Shown here piece after piece: positions 36,500 to 48,800 of a stretch of 64,000 nucleotides of DNA (the stretch's first letter is position 1; the number at the start of each line of letters is the position of its first letter). The notes below the pieces were generated by a model. It searched no databases, had not been told where the DNA came from, and saw nothing but the letters and a program-made list of their open reading frames with translations. Position numbers and translations under genes: made by a program. Origin of the DNA: Daucus carota subsp. sativus (Eukaryota > Streptophyta > Magnoliopsida > Apiales > Apiaceae); NCBI RefSeq assembly GCF_001625215.2, contig NC_030387.2, positions 37,285,606 through 37,349,605 on the forward strand, in the 5' to 3' direction.

Positions 36500-38443
36500 G
36501 ATATTTTCCTTCAATTTTGATTTTCAGATCTTTCTTTTTGGCAACAAAACCCTAGTTTTGCAAAAGGGTTTATCTGTTTTTAGGGGGGTGTTTGCTGCAG
36601 TTATACTTGTACACAGCGTGACAGCGCTGAGAGCTTCTTCTTAGTTCTTCGCCTCTTCAAACTAAATTCTAATTCTAAAAAAACCTAATAAAGATGTCAA
36701 AAATTATTGATGTAATCGGTTTTCAATATGCTTTGAAATTTAAGAAATTCTTCTTTCTTTTTATAAAAAATATAAAAAAAAATTAAATTCATCAGGAGTC
36801 TTTTTAGAAAGAATTTACAATATTTATACATGCGTCATCATTATTAATATAAGGTTAAAATCAATAAAAATTTGTCTAACATGTCAAAAAATAATTATTA
36901 GTTTGTACCTGATATTTATTTTCTTCTTACTCTATGTATTTTACTTCCAATTCAATATATCCATGTATAAAAATTAAAAACATTATATATTAAATTGTGA
37001 CAATGTTTATTATTTTATCATATATTCTTCAATATAAATTTTATTATGAAAAAATTATTTTATTAAAATAATATGCATTATTAAAAAACGTGTTTAAGTA
37101 ATTATTAAACTTGTTTGGCTTGGCATATTTTTATTTAATTTGTTTAATAAATTTTTATTTAACATGTTAAATAAATTGATAATAATCAAATCATTAAAAT
37201 ATTAATTAATAATCACTTAAAATATATTTTTCAATGAAAATATTTAAATATGTTTTAATTCATAACCAAAAAAATCACCCAAAACATGTAATAAATTAAG
37301 GTCTATAGACCCATTTAGTCAAATCTTTTGTATTATAAATTCTAATAGTTATAAATTTTGTATTTATATGTATCAGCGGCATATTTTGAAAAAGATGTTT
37401 CAAAAAATGACAAGCACTTTTTCCCGAAAAAAACAATGTGAAAAGTGAGTATTCAATTTAAAATACTAATGGTTAACACATAAGACATACTCCCTCGGTC
37501 CCTCGTTTCTTTACAGTTACGTTACTATGAATAATAAATTTTTCTCATCATTAATAATAAGTTTTTCTCATCATTACACTCACTATCTTCCCCTACTATC
37601 TCATATTTAACAATAAAACTAAGCTAAGTTTTTCTCATCATTACACTCACTATCTTCCCCTACTATCTCATATTTAACAATAAAATTAAGCAAATGAGAG
37701 GGACGGAGGGAGTAGTTCCAGACGTTTTATACAAAACTGAGAAGACATATGGTTCTGCTTCCGGGAACTCCTACTCCATTTAATAGATACGAATATATCA
37801 AACTTCAAGAGAATTTCACATAAGAAACACTCCATTTGATAGATACGAATATATCAAACTGCATTTTCAAAGTTGCATACAAAACACATAAATAGCATTA
37901 TTTTCGTATCTTCACTTCAACCGTAGTTCAACTTGCTTTTAGCTTGGCTATTTATTCATTCTATCTTTGGTTTGAGTTCTCAGACTGCATACAGATATGA
38001 AGCACAAAGAAAAACAAAAGTTCGACACTACCAAAATAAAGACACTACCAAAATAAAGGCGGTGCCTACAAATTCCGGAAAAAAAGCTACGAAGACACCC
38101 AAGCCTGCCTCACACAAACAAATCCTAAACGAATACAAACCCCTGGATTTTATTTAGAAGAAACTACCTACTTCTACATATTCTAATCCTTTTACTGAAA
38201 GAACAAGCAATTCAATAGCAACAGCAGATTAAAAAAACTTGATTTGCACAGTTCAAAATCAACAAAACCCAGAATAAGGTTCTAGATAATGTCTAAAAGG
38301 CAATTCAACCCGAGTTTTCCTGCATTTCCTAAGCAAAAGAGGATCAAAGATCCAAATCTCTTGGTCAAAATTTGAAATAACAATTATCACAAATACATAA
38401 AATCTTTAACTGATGAAAGTGCAAACAAGAAGCAAAATAATTC
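36500..38443. other. ELP5-eS7 intergenic region
   Basis: Very AT-rich. Contains one Stowaway MITE (37490-37712) and, just after it, a direct repeat of TAGATACGAATATATCAAAC (~37784 and ~37840). The remainder is ELP5 upstream sequence and eS7 3' UTR. No further gene seen. Confidence 0.45.
37490..37712. mobile_element. Stowaway MITE with internal duplication
   Basis: Ends CTCCCTCGGTCCCTCGTTTC-like (left, after TAC) and CTCCCTCCGTCCCTCTCATT (right, reversed), flanked by TA. Inside it, a ~70-bp block (GTTTTTCTCATCATTACACT ... ATTTAACAATAAAA) is present twice in tandem, nearly identical. Confidence 0.82.
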
Positions 38444-39678
38444 TTAAGCTTCGTTCATCGGGTACTCAAACACGACGTCCTTTCCAGAAAGCTTCCTGTA
38501 AACACCAGCAAATGTCTCCAGCTTGTACTCGGTATCATTACGTGCCTTTGGATCCAAGTAGATCTGCCATGCACAATACATATACTCAAAGCATGTCCAT
38601 GGAATATTGCTATAGAATTCAATTATAGAAGATCTCACAAACCTTGATAATCTTTGAACCATCAATTCTGTATCTAATGCGCTTTCCAACGATCTCTGCA
38701 GGATAAACAACATCCTCAAGCATAGCATCGTGCACAGCTGTTAGTGTACGGGAGCGAGGCCTCTGAGCAGCAGAGCCCTTCTTTGGTGGGCGCAAGATCC
38801 TTCGGGTGGCAATAACTACCACATCCTGTCAGTAACTCATACATTTAGCTTACAGGTAAATAAAACATATGATTGTAGGACAGGAAACAAGGCAGAGGGG
38901 TATCTCCTTACTGAAGGAAACCAATTAATGAGAAAAAATATATTATCTGATCATGATAACATTTATAGTTTTCTTTCTTTTAAAAAGGCAAGCTTTGAAC
39001 TAAATTTTAATATACATGATTGGCAAATAAAGAAAACCAAAGTCTTTCAAGACATTCCAAAACAATGTACAACAGAAAATTATTTGCATACAAAATATTC
39101 CTACTACTATCTTCAATTTCTTTACCCATCTTTTGCATTTTATCCACAGAAGGCCTACCCCTTATACTTTTTCCTTTTTCCCTTCTCCAGAATTTAAGGT
39201 TGCACAAATTTGAAAGAAAGAACAAAATTACCTTTCCACTGAACTTCTTCTCCAGTTCCCTAACCAGCTTAAGATGAATCTTGCGGAAAGCTTTCCTCAG
39301 CCTATAGGGCACATGGATGACAACAGCTTTGCGGTTCGAAATGTCAATTTGGCTGCAAGAACAGTAGAGGCATTTCAATTTAATTTAATGACAAAAAGTG
39401 GAACGACAAGTCAAACAATGCATAATGCAAAATAGCTTACGAAGCAGAGTTAATGTAGAGGTCTTTCAAGTCACTTTTAAGATCCTGGTTGGTGTTTTCC
39501 AAATCAAACAATGCCTGAGAACACATTTGAAACAGGGATATTACTAATGAGGTTAACATTGATTCACAAGCTAAAAACATCCACAGTGCTACAAATAAAT
39601 CACCTGTGCAACAGACTCCTCAAACTCCGATGGATCAAGCCCATTGTCTTTCGAGATCTTCTTCTTGGCAGTATACAT
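38444..39678 (-). CDS. RPS7: 40S ribosomal protein eS7 (RPS7)
   Basis: Coding exons 39604-39678, 39441-39514, 39232-39352, 38643-38825 and 38444-38563 give 190 residues, the usual plant length. Characteristic blocks are [84 protein letters not shown] and [11 protein letters not shown]. eS7 is a component of the small ribosomal subunit, needed for pre-18S rRNA processing. A 659-bp intron (39689-40347) lies in the 5' UTR, with the leader exon from 40348 upward. Telo-box and site II motifs upstream match the usual control of plant ribosomal protein genes. Confidence 0.96.
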
Positions 39679-40347
39679 TTTGACAGCTCTGAGCAATAAC
39701 AAAAAAACACTTTAAAGTACAGAAACAGCAAGAAATCCCATATCAGTACATATAAACAACAAGAGACTAACAGAAACCTTAAATTTAATTAGCACTCGAA
39801 AGTGAATTTTCAAACATGTTGACACTGTTCAATTCAGCACAACAAAAGGCCAGGTAACATTCTATGATGCCTAATCATAAATAAAACAAATGTTTGTATC
39901 AAATGCATCCTTTTAATCGAAACCCATTAAATATAAATCAAATTCTTATTTAATCAGATAGATATTTACAATGTAAACGCTTCAACTCAGCAATTGTGTA
40001 CACTACTAATTTGTGGCAAACATTCACGCTTACATTAGGCTAATAACAAAACTAACAAGCCTAAATAAAAACTTCAAAAAACATGATAAACACACACATG
40101 TATCAGATGTAAAAAAATACATAAAAACAGAGCCAAGAATTTTGATACAGACTCACATGACATAGCATAAAAATTCAATCTTCTCGATCTACAACAAAAT
40201 TCAATTACTTATAAACAATTCAAGAATTCAAGAAAACAAGACTATAAAATGAACACAATTTTGTGTATATTAACAAATTCAAGAAAGTAAAGAGAACCCA
40301 ATTGAAAAGAAAGCAAATTAAGACGACCCATTAAATCAAATTCACAC

Positions 40348-40560
40348 CTTTCTGCGAAGCGGCTGATGAACAAAACCCTAGAGCTTCGGCCTCAAGAAGT
40401 TGCAGAGAGTGAGAGAAGTTTGGGGCGACTAGGGTTTTAAATGACTTGGGTACATCAAGCCCTAATTACATAGACGGCTGAGATGATGTTTGCACAGTTA
40501 GTTGGGCCAGCCCAGTGTGCTGTGTAATTTATCGATTCAGCTGGGCTGGGCCTGTTTTCC
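40348..40560 (-). promoter_or_regulatory. eS7 leader exon and promoter with telo-box and site II motifs
   Basis: The leader exon ends with a splice donor at 40347. AAAACCCTA occurs at 40372-40380 and, on the minus strand, again near 40430-40439 (telo-boxes). TGGGCC/GGGCTGGGCC motifs cluster at ~40503-40512 and ~40540-40553 (site II elements). This pair is the known signature of growth-linked plant ribosomal protein promoters. Confidence 0.7.
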
Positions 40561-42144
40561 TAAAAGGACTCTTTTGATTAGATTTGATTGATTGGTTGTA
40601 ATTTTATATATACTCGGCATTTATAAAATTGTGTAAAGAAATACAAATCATTGTCCTAAAATGTTTATAAAATTTTCATTCCGACTGAATTTTTTCATCA
40701 AATGGCGTAGCTTATAATATTTGTCTCATATTCTGTTATTTATTTTAGGATTAATATATAGTTGTTTTAGTGACATTTCTATGAATTTGTTTAACCCATA
40801 TTTAATTTTAGTTTTTTCAAAACAATTTCTGGATGATCAATTCACGTAAACATTAGAATATAATGATTTCAATAATAGATAAAAATTAGATAATGATACA
40901 ATTGATGAAACAACCTGGTAAATGGTAATTAACAAGTTTGAGCCGAAATTGATATATATACTTATGACTTGTCAACAAAGGTTTTGGAGTATTGTGGTTG
41001 TATGTAAATTGGTAAGTGAAATCAGAGAAGCCGAATATTCTTATAAATGTTTAAGTTCAAAATATTGTTTATAAAATATTATATTTTTTCCAAATATTTT
41101 GTAAACATATCAATCTTTTGAGAATATTTACGAGAACACTGTATGCAACCTGTTATAACCGCATTCAACAATACTCCCTATGGGGCTAATTAACCGAAAT
41201 TGAATCTGGTTGGAGATCGAATTTTTATAAATATTTTCTAAAAGGTAACTGTAATATTTTCAAAAGATAGTAAAATCGCAAAAAAGAAAAAAAACAAAAG
41301 TGATAGCTTTGATAAATTCCCTAATATATATGCCGAAAATATTTTTGAATAAAATATTGGTCCAGTATGGAAAGTAGCGTTAAACTATTAGCGGATTGAA
41401 TTAGGTGTTTTGACTAGCTGATTCAATAGATGTTTTGAGTAGCGGATTGAATTAACGGTTTTTTGTAAAACTGTTTAATAAACAACTCTTCAAAATACGT
41501 TATTAAAAATTAGCCTTTTGACTCCAAATCTCCATTCAATTGCGTTAACCGTCAAATATATTAACATCAACGGTTGAAATGATCAAACCTTTAAAATATC
41601 CCAAATCTCTAATTTTATTCCAAACCTTTAAATTCTATGTCATTTTTTTTTTCTAAAGGAAATAACAAACAGTTACATGATCCTTGTACGTTTACTGTAC
41701 CTTTTTTTAGCAAGATAGGTTGAGATCTTTTTTTGCCCATCTTAATCTACGAAAGTAGAATTTTAAGAATTCTTATATTAGGAAGTTCAATCCGAATTTG
41801 CTTGTGACCCCTCATTTTAAAATCCGAGCTATTTGTGAGGCATTCATATGTTCAACTTCTTTGTAGTCTTTTGTTACTTGTTGTTTTGCTGTGGTTGCAG
41901 CAAATGTAATGTTCAACTTCATGCATGATATTTCAAGGTCAGCTGGTTTGCCATTGACAACTGTTTAATCTACTTTCTTCTGTAATTCGTTATCAGAAGT
42001 TAGCAATTGTGAGCAATATATCATGGAAAAGCCGACTAAAATTGTGAAATGCAAAACCAGGGAATCTGCAGTAACAAACATTGTACTTCTGTAGTCAAAT
42101 GAAAAGCATGCTTTAGGCACAAGTGAATCTTGCTACTTACTGGA
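40561..42144. other. AT-rich intergenic region
   Basis: No gene recognised. At ~41375-41460 the phrase GATTGAATTAGGTGTTTTGA and variants recur with AGCGGATTGAATTA; it looks like a degraded DNA-transposon end, too worn to classify. Confidence 0.4.
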
Positions 42145-44155
42145 TTACTCTGTACTTTTGGTTAGTGCTTTGGTGACTACATGAGATATAATTCCTATAG
42201 GACAGAAAAGTAAGCAGAGGGAAATTGAATGCCGAGTCTCGATCTTGTTCTCCAGTCCATCTTGATAAACCTGCCTGATTAATAGGATCACAATACGTCA
42301 AATGTTAGAACTGTTAGAATAAAATATGATCCTCGTAAGCCCCTCCCCCAACATCTTGAAATTTTGGGAGAATTGGTCACTTAACATGGTATAAGAGTTA
42401 AGGCTCGCGGGAAATGAGGGAGAGAAACGGACCTTGCAGCAAAGAGATCTACAGCTAACAAATGAATCCATGCAGAAGCTAGTGTCATCTCACTGGAGAA
42501 CATCTTTGCTATGCCAGATAACTGTCAGAATGTAAATATGTTAATTAAATTTTTTTTAAACAAAGTATTTCTGCAATTAGAAAAACCGCGTGTTCTTCCC
42601 ACAGTTCAAACACACCTCGGGGAGCCAATATTCACTTGCAAACATCATCTTCATTGTATCAGGTGTCCATGAGAGGTAGAGTAGGTAACCATACAAAAGA
42701 CCAAGCGCAACATATGGTATGCCACTTTCAATAGATTTTTTGGTCTGAATATCGAAGCATGTAAACATCAGGCATATCAGTAATTTAGCTCAACTATTAG
42801 AAAATAAAACATTTTGGATTCAGAATGGATCGTAGTATTTGCAATTCAGTAAAAGCTGTCACCATATTAGGCTTACCAGCTCAGATTTTGGAGCTACAAC
42901 CATAAGGGTGTAGTAGGGGAGAACAGCTGCAGTTCCCAGGGTGAAAGCACTACTTGCAATTTGAGGATTTGTCAACCCTGCAAGGTCACAAAAAGCAGTT
43001 CAATATTGAGCGCATGGCAATTTTTTTTATTAAAGGATAAGAAGAATTCTCGATATAGAAGATACCAAGGATAACAGCTTAGGGTATGCATAGTAAATTA
43101 AAATTCTCAATCAAAGTTATTTGTGAAAAAGGAATTTACATAAAGCATAAACTCCACAGCTTTTTCTGTAACAAGCAAATCTTTGAATATTGGGTCCAGT
43201 GATCACCCTCGATCCTCCTTTGAAACTCCATCTCTTTGTCTTTATGCTATGTGGATGTCGACTAAAAGGGTCAGTTTCGACACTATTAAGACAATAAGTT
43301 GTTATCCGGTCCTTTCTGGTATAGGCTAATAACGATTTGTTAGCCAGTCTTGATTCGTCGTTCTACAATGTTAAAGCAGAAACAAGGTTATCACCAACAA
43401 GATATCTGAAGAGTGAAGACTATTCACTATTATAGAAATCACAGCAAGGTTAAACTATTAGCTAAATTTCACATCAAGTCTGTTATATTTTCTACTATAA
43501 ACGGAGATAGATCATTGATCAAAAGGCCGACTACCTTTAGTAAAAACATGTCCAATTAACAAAGCGAATAAACTCTACTGGATTCAAACTTGAACTTCTA
43601 CTGGATTCAAACTTGAACTTCTCACATAACTCGTACAACTAATTCAGTTTAAGATTCTTATAGAATTTGAAATTCTTTTCTGAAACCTGGAGTTCAATAC
43701 CAAGAACTATGACAACAACATATATAAAGGCCAAAACCTAAACTACAATGAAAAGTGAACTCATCACCGTCCTTTTTTATTCATGATCCAATTGCTTAAC
43801 TGAATTGCATAATTTTCTTCTACTGAATGATACCTATTTATAACTATGATCTGTAGTACTGCTGGGTTAGTTTTCCCTTTAAATCAGGGTTTTGCCGCCC
43901 TCCCTGGGAATAAATCATGCAAACACTTATGTCAAGTGATCAGTTCTCCCAAAACCTCGAGATGTTGAAAGGAGTGCTTATCAGGATTATATTATATCTT
44001 CTAACAATCTAACGAATACAAACAGAAACTATATGAACAGCAAACACATAACGAGTTTCCAAGCATGATTAGAATTGAGACTATATGAACAGCAAACACA
44101 GAACACGTACCTTAAGAAACAGAGGAGAACTGCAGAGGCAAGACAGGGAAGCCAT
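42145..44155 (-). CDS. ABA4: ABA DEFICIENT 4, chloroplast neoxanthin-synthesis protein
   Basis: Six exons: 44111-44155, 43140-43362, 42877-42977, 42616-42744, 42433-42521, 42145-42274. They close to 238 residues; the Arabidopsis protein is about 220. The N-terminal ~90 residues ([15 protein letters not shown]...) are serine/basic-rich as in a chloroplast transit peptide. The mature part holds hydrophobic segments ([37 protein letters not shown]), then [33 protein letters not shown] and ETRHSVS-type sequence. ABA4 is a thylakoid/envelope membrane protein required for conversion of violaxanthin to neoxanthin, feeding abscisic acid synthesis and photoprotection. The first exon is short and was placed by phase and a good GT donor, so it is the least certain part. 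Confidence 0.9.
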
Positions 44156-45885
44156 CAGCTGTCAAATGTTAAATTAGTGAACAAAGATTGCAATAATAAA
44201 AAAGTTTAATCACAATGTCTTTTCACTCGGTTACACCTTACATAAATAGGCTCATGCCTAAATGATAATAGATTTAAATTTTAATTATCTTCTCGTAATT
44301 ATTCTCGAGTGTACTCACGCTAATAGAAATCGTAAAGATAGTCCTGGTGTAGTGGGAAATTTGAGTACCAGACAAGAAGATTCAAAGTGGGAAAGAGCTG
44401 GGGTGGCCATGTTCATTAGCTCATTGCCAACTGGCCACTTCCTAAATAGTAGCATCAAAAGTTTATAAAATATAAAAAATAATAAATTAATAATATATAA
44501 TCTCTTGTAAATTGTACTAATAGGATACTAGAGTAGATACTTGGACAAATGAATATTGACCATCTCGATAGCTCAGTGGCTTGTGTTGGTTGTTTTCTCT
44601 TAGTTTGTGCCCCTTACGTTACCATTTTCATTATAAAAACTTATAATATAGGAATTTTTTTGTATTTATACAATTATATTCCGCCAATTATGGATCATTT
44701 GTTACGAGGTGTCCCGCATGAAGTTATAATGACATAAAACTATAAATTTTCTACTTTATCAAAAGTTGTAATAATAAATACTCTCTATTGAGTATGGACG
44801 GTGACTTAACACGCACTTTAAAATTTTGGTAAAATAGAATTTTACAACTTATTTTAATTATTTTTATTAAATGAAAATTTAATATTTAAATAATTATGAA
44901 AAAGAAAATTTAAAAATAAATTATAAAACTATATTATATGTGTATATATTAAAATACATGTCAAATAATGCATGGGAGTAATTACTAGTTGGGTGCACTT
45001 TTTTGGTTTTGAATCTCCAAACTTGGGAAGAAAATGGTACGGCAGTGACATATACACGAACTGATATTAACTCGCAAGATAGGTTTTTTGCATTAAATTC
45101 TTGAAAATTTTAGATACAGATTAATTGATATTATTATAGTTAATAATGCGTTAAAAGTAGGACAGAAATTAGCAAGAAAAAATAAATCTAATACAATTGT
45201 GCTAGTGGAAGGAAAAGGTTGTCTTCTTGTCTCATCACTGATGTATCCCACTTTCAACTTTTTAATGCAACACGAACATGTTATTAGGCAATTTAGCATA
45301 AATAAAAACAAACATGTTATTAGGCAACATGTTTGCTTCATTGTCATACAGTACAGTATAGACAATGAATTCAACCATGCAGGTAACCAGAAAAAGAAAT
45401 CAACCATGTAACAAGAAACCATCTATCCAACCCCTCAATGTTTCCAAAGATTGCTATTCCGATAGATCAACTTTATTTCTACTGAATGTCGATGCCAAAT
45501 CCGTATCACATAGGCGAAAATGACAAATAAAAACTGAAAAAAGATACTCATGTTACTATATTACAAAAAAAAAAAAAGAGGGGTAAAAATGGTGTTCACC
45601 CCAATCAAATGAGGGTTTAGACTTGACCTTTATGTCAAGAACTTCAGTTTCTTCTGAAGGCTGAAGCTAATTGTAAAATTTTACAAGTGTTCTAATGATT
45701 TACTAGCAATAAAGGCCGACCATTCGGAGCTTGGAATGTTTTTATGCACATAAACTAAGAATATAGAGAAGCGAGAGGAGTTACCAAGGAATACTGCAGC
45801 AGCCAATATTTTCTTTCAGTACAGAAATAATTGAGCATTTCACTGGAGATGGGCCACTTGATCTGAAACAGTTATTCACGAGACC
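44156..45885. other. AT-rich intergenic region
   Basis: Holds the ABA4 promoter and the 3' flank of the hydrolase gene. A diverged Stowaway-like remnant may lie at ~44780-44990 (TATTGAGTATGGACGG at one end, CATGGGAGTA at the other), too weak to assert. A palindrome CAAACATGTT/AACATGTTTG occurs near 45310-45335. Confidence 0.4.
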
Positions 45886-48800
45886 TCAAAATGTTGGATC
45901 ATGAATAGGTAGGTCCGTAGGTGTGGTTTTAGTATGATCATCAAGCCACGAAATGATATCACCCAAAACACGAAGTATCATCTCATCTGGTTCGCCTTCA
46001 AGAAGGGAGTGATAGGCCTCATCGTACAAATTAAGTTTCTTGTCTGAACTTTTAGCTTTGTCGTATAAAGCCTTGCTCACAGATGGATCAGTCACTACAT
46101 CAGCTTTCCCATGTAGGATGAATAACGGAAGTGAGATCTGAAAAAAATATGACTCTGTCAGAAATTTATTGGTGCTGTATTCGGCTTGCATCTACAACAT
46201 CTCACACTAGATTTAAGTACTGACTTTCCTGGTGTAAAAAAAGCTTGACAACCAGCCTAGGCTACATAGTATCCTAAGGTTCATATATTGTTACGGAAAC
46301 TGTAAAATGCTAATATGTAACTGAACTCTGACTGATTCGACACCATAAAGCTAGTAGTTTACTAGATTTCTGTAACAATAGAGCAATCTACAAGTATATT
46401 TGCATAATCAGCCGTTACATATTCTATTTACAAGGCAAGGTATAGTACAAATTACATTTACGGGATATATAACCAAAAATTGTCTTATATAAGACATAGT
46501 TGACAAAAAAGCAGTAGGCCTCATAAAAAGAGCTCAAAGTTTTAAGTAATGCCCAGGTCACAAAATACAAGAATAAATAATCAAGGTAGTGGCATACTTC
46601 TTGAAGTTCATTTTCTATCTCTTGGGTCGTCCGCAGCAACTCCAAAGCAGTACCTAGACGTGGCTTATCTTTGTAAGCAATAACATTATAGGTTGCCTGC
46701 ATTAAGCCACGTGATAGAATATTTAAAACAGTCAGAGGAAGGTATGGGAAAATATATCATTATGCTGATAGACTTTTAGAATCATTTGAACTATTTCCAG
46801 AGTTATGTTTTTTGTAAAAAGAAAGATAATAACCAGAGGAATTTTCTTTTTGTCTCGGAATGCCATTGCAGTAAAATCATTCATGGGAACGAGCTTCTGC
46901 TTTGGAAGAACTTTTGCTACACCAATTAAAACTTGGGTCACCAACCATGATGGAGCCATGTCGTCTGCAATCTACAAATGTTCCAAACAATTTAATATAT
47001 AAGTTAAATGAGAATGCCAGCAGAAAAATCAATAATAGTACCTTACACATTGGTGCGACAAGAATAGCACCAGCCCATGAATCAGGTTGCTTCAAGTGTA
47101 CTTTCAGGGCCACTGCTCCACCCATAGATTGCCCGAATAAAAAGCTTGGAAGAGTGAGAAACTCCGGGTTTTCTACAACCAGAAAGACCATCCAATTAAT
47201 TCTACTCAAATATTTTAAAAATTTTATCAGGAATATTACACAGATTGCACGTGCAAATTCGGCCTTCCAATTTCGAACAATCAGAATACTAACAGAAAAG
47301 GGGGATAAATATGATCATTGAAGTAGTTATTCGTATAAAAGATATGCTATTTCGTATCATCTGCTAAACAGACATACTCTTCATCTTACAAAAGAGAAGT
47401 GCTAACTGCATATAACCAAGAACATTAAGCTAGTTTGCGAAGAGCACAAACAACTGCTTACCAGGGGAGGGGGATAACTGAAAGAGATAAAATTCAGTTT
47501 AAGCTCCGGATATGGTTACAGATTGATAAAATGAATTTTGAAAAGTATACATAGCTGCAATGGGTAATGGAATGGCTATGCAAGAAAATAATCAAGGTGA
47601 GCAGTACCTCTAACTTTTGAGTAATGCTCAACAACATCATCAACCAGCTTGTGGAAACTTGGTATATAACCATGAAGACCTTCTGAAAGACCAAATCCTG
47701 CATAATCCATGGCAAAAACTCCGTACCCAGAGGAAGCCAACTTCCTAGCAATCCCTATGAGCAATATGTTATAGAAGTAAGTTTCTTTAATTCCAACTTA
47801 CAATCTTTCAATTCGAGTAATTTTAATAATAGTGAGCTACATGCCTTCAACAAAAAAAGTGCAAGTGTCCCCATAACCATGGCAAAAACAAATCAATGCT
47901 TTGGGAGGACTTGTCCCTGGAAGCCAGCTTTTAGAGAAAATCTCCAAGCCTCTGGAGTTCAACTCATATGACTGTTTATGAAAGAATCTCACATCATTAA
48001 TTTGGTATAAATAAGTTTGTTTAACACACATCAAGGCAATAGCAAATTTTTGCCAACATGAGACAATAAGCTGATGCAAACTTATAGATACTATTTTATT
48101 GCTTTTAATTTTATTTTAAAACATGAGTAAATAATTAGTGTGGTAGAATATATCTTTGCAGTTGAGATGGTTTCTTACCAAGATTATGAATATGCATAAG
48201 ATAATAGGTATTTGCTTTCTGGCAATACTAAAGGTTGCAATATAAGTATATAACTATTAAAAAACAGATAAAGAGAGATGCAATAATGCATCTTCTTCTT
48301 CTCAGTACTCAGTTTCTATTAATAATTAAAAAGCCTGATAATAGACATGCCAACCATGAATAGCATGATGTCTGAATATACTTGGGAAAGATGCTAATGA
48401 GATGCTATGACTTGTATGGATCTCCATCTCAGCAAACATGAGTCAGAAAATTTAAGTTTAATATGGAGCGTCTATCTGTTAAAATAGAAAGAACAGGCGC
48501 ATTCTGTTTGCCTGTAGACCGGTCTTCTAATGAGACCAATAACCTATTGCTCGGACGTTTGAAACTAAAGTTTAGGCACCAGTAAGAAAAGAAACTATAG
48601 ATGTTATAATCAAGTCCTTTATACCTCTTTCATCTTTACACCATCGTAAGGAATCTGCAACAAAAATGAAAGAAGACCATGTTATGCCCATAGTTGGTGC
48701 ATTTTTAAACTTGGAAAAAGAAACAACAAAAGAGAGTCTCAAGAAACACCCAAAATTGAGCATATTATTGTGAACTTCAATTTTAAGTTTTTAACTAATT

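Noticed and set aside
36149-36514. Long minus-strand frame continuing through the GA tract
   Set aside because: Only the first 55 codons from 36499 belong to ELP5; the rest is intron 1 read through a microsatellite.
37933-38157. 74-codon plus-strand frame rich in Lys/Thr
   Set aside because: Lies in the eS7 3' flank, contains a small tandem repeat, and has no recognised relatives.
46902-47321. 139-codon frame on the plus strand
   Set aside because: Antisense shadow of exons 5 and 6 of the hydrolase gene, with no recognisable domain.
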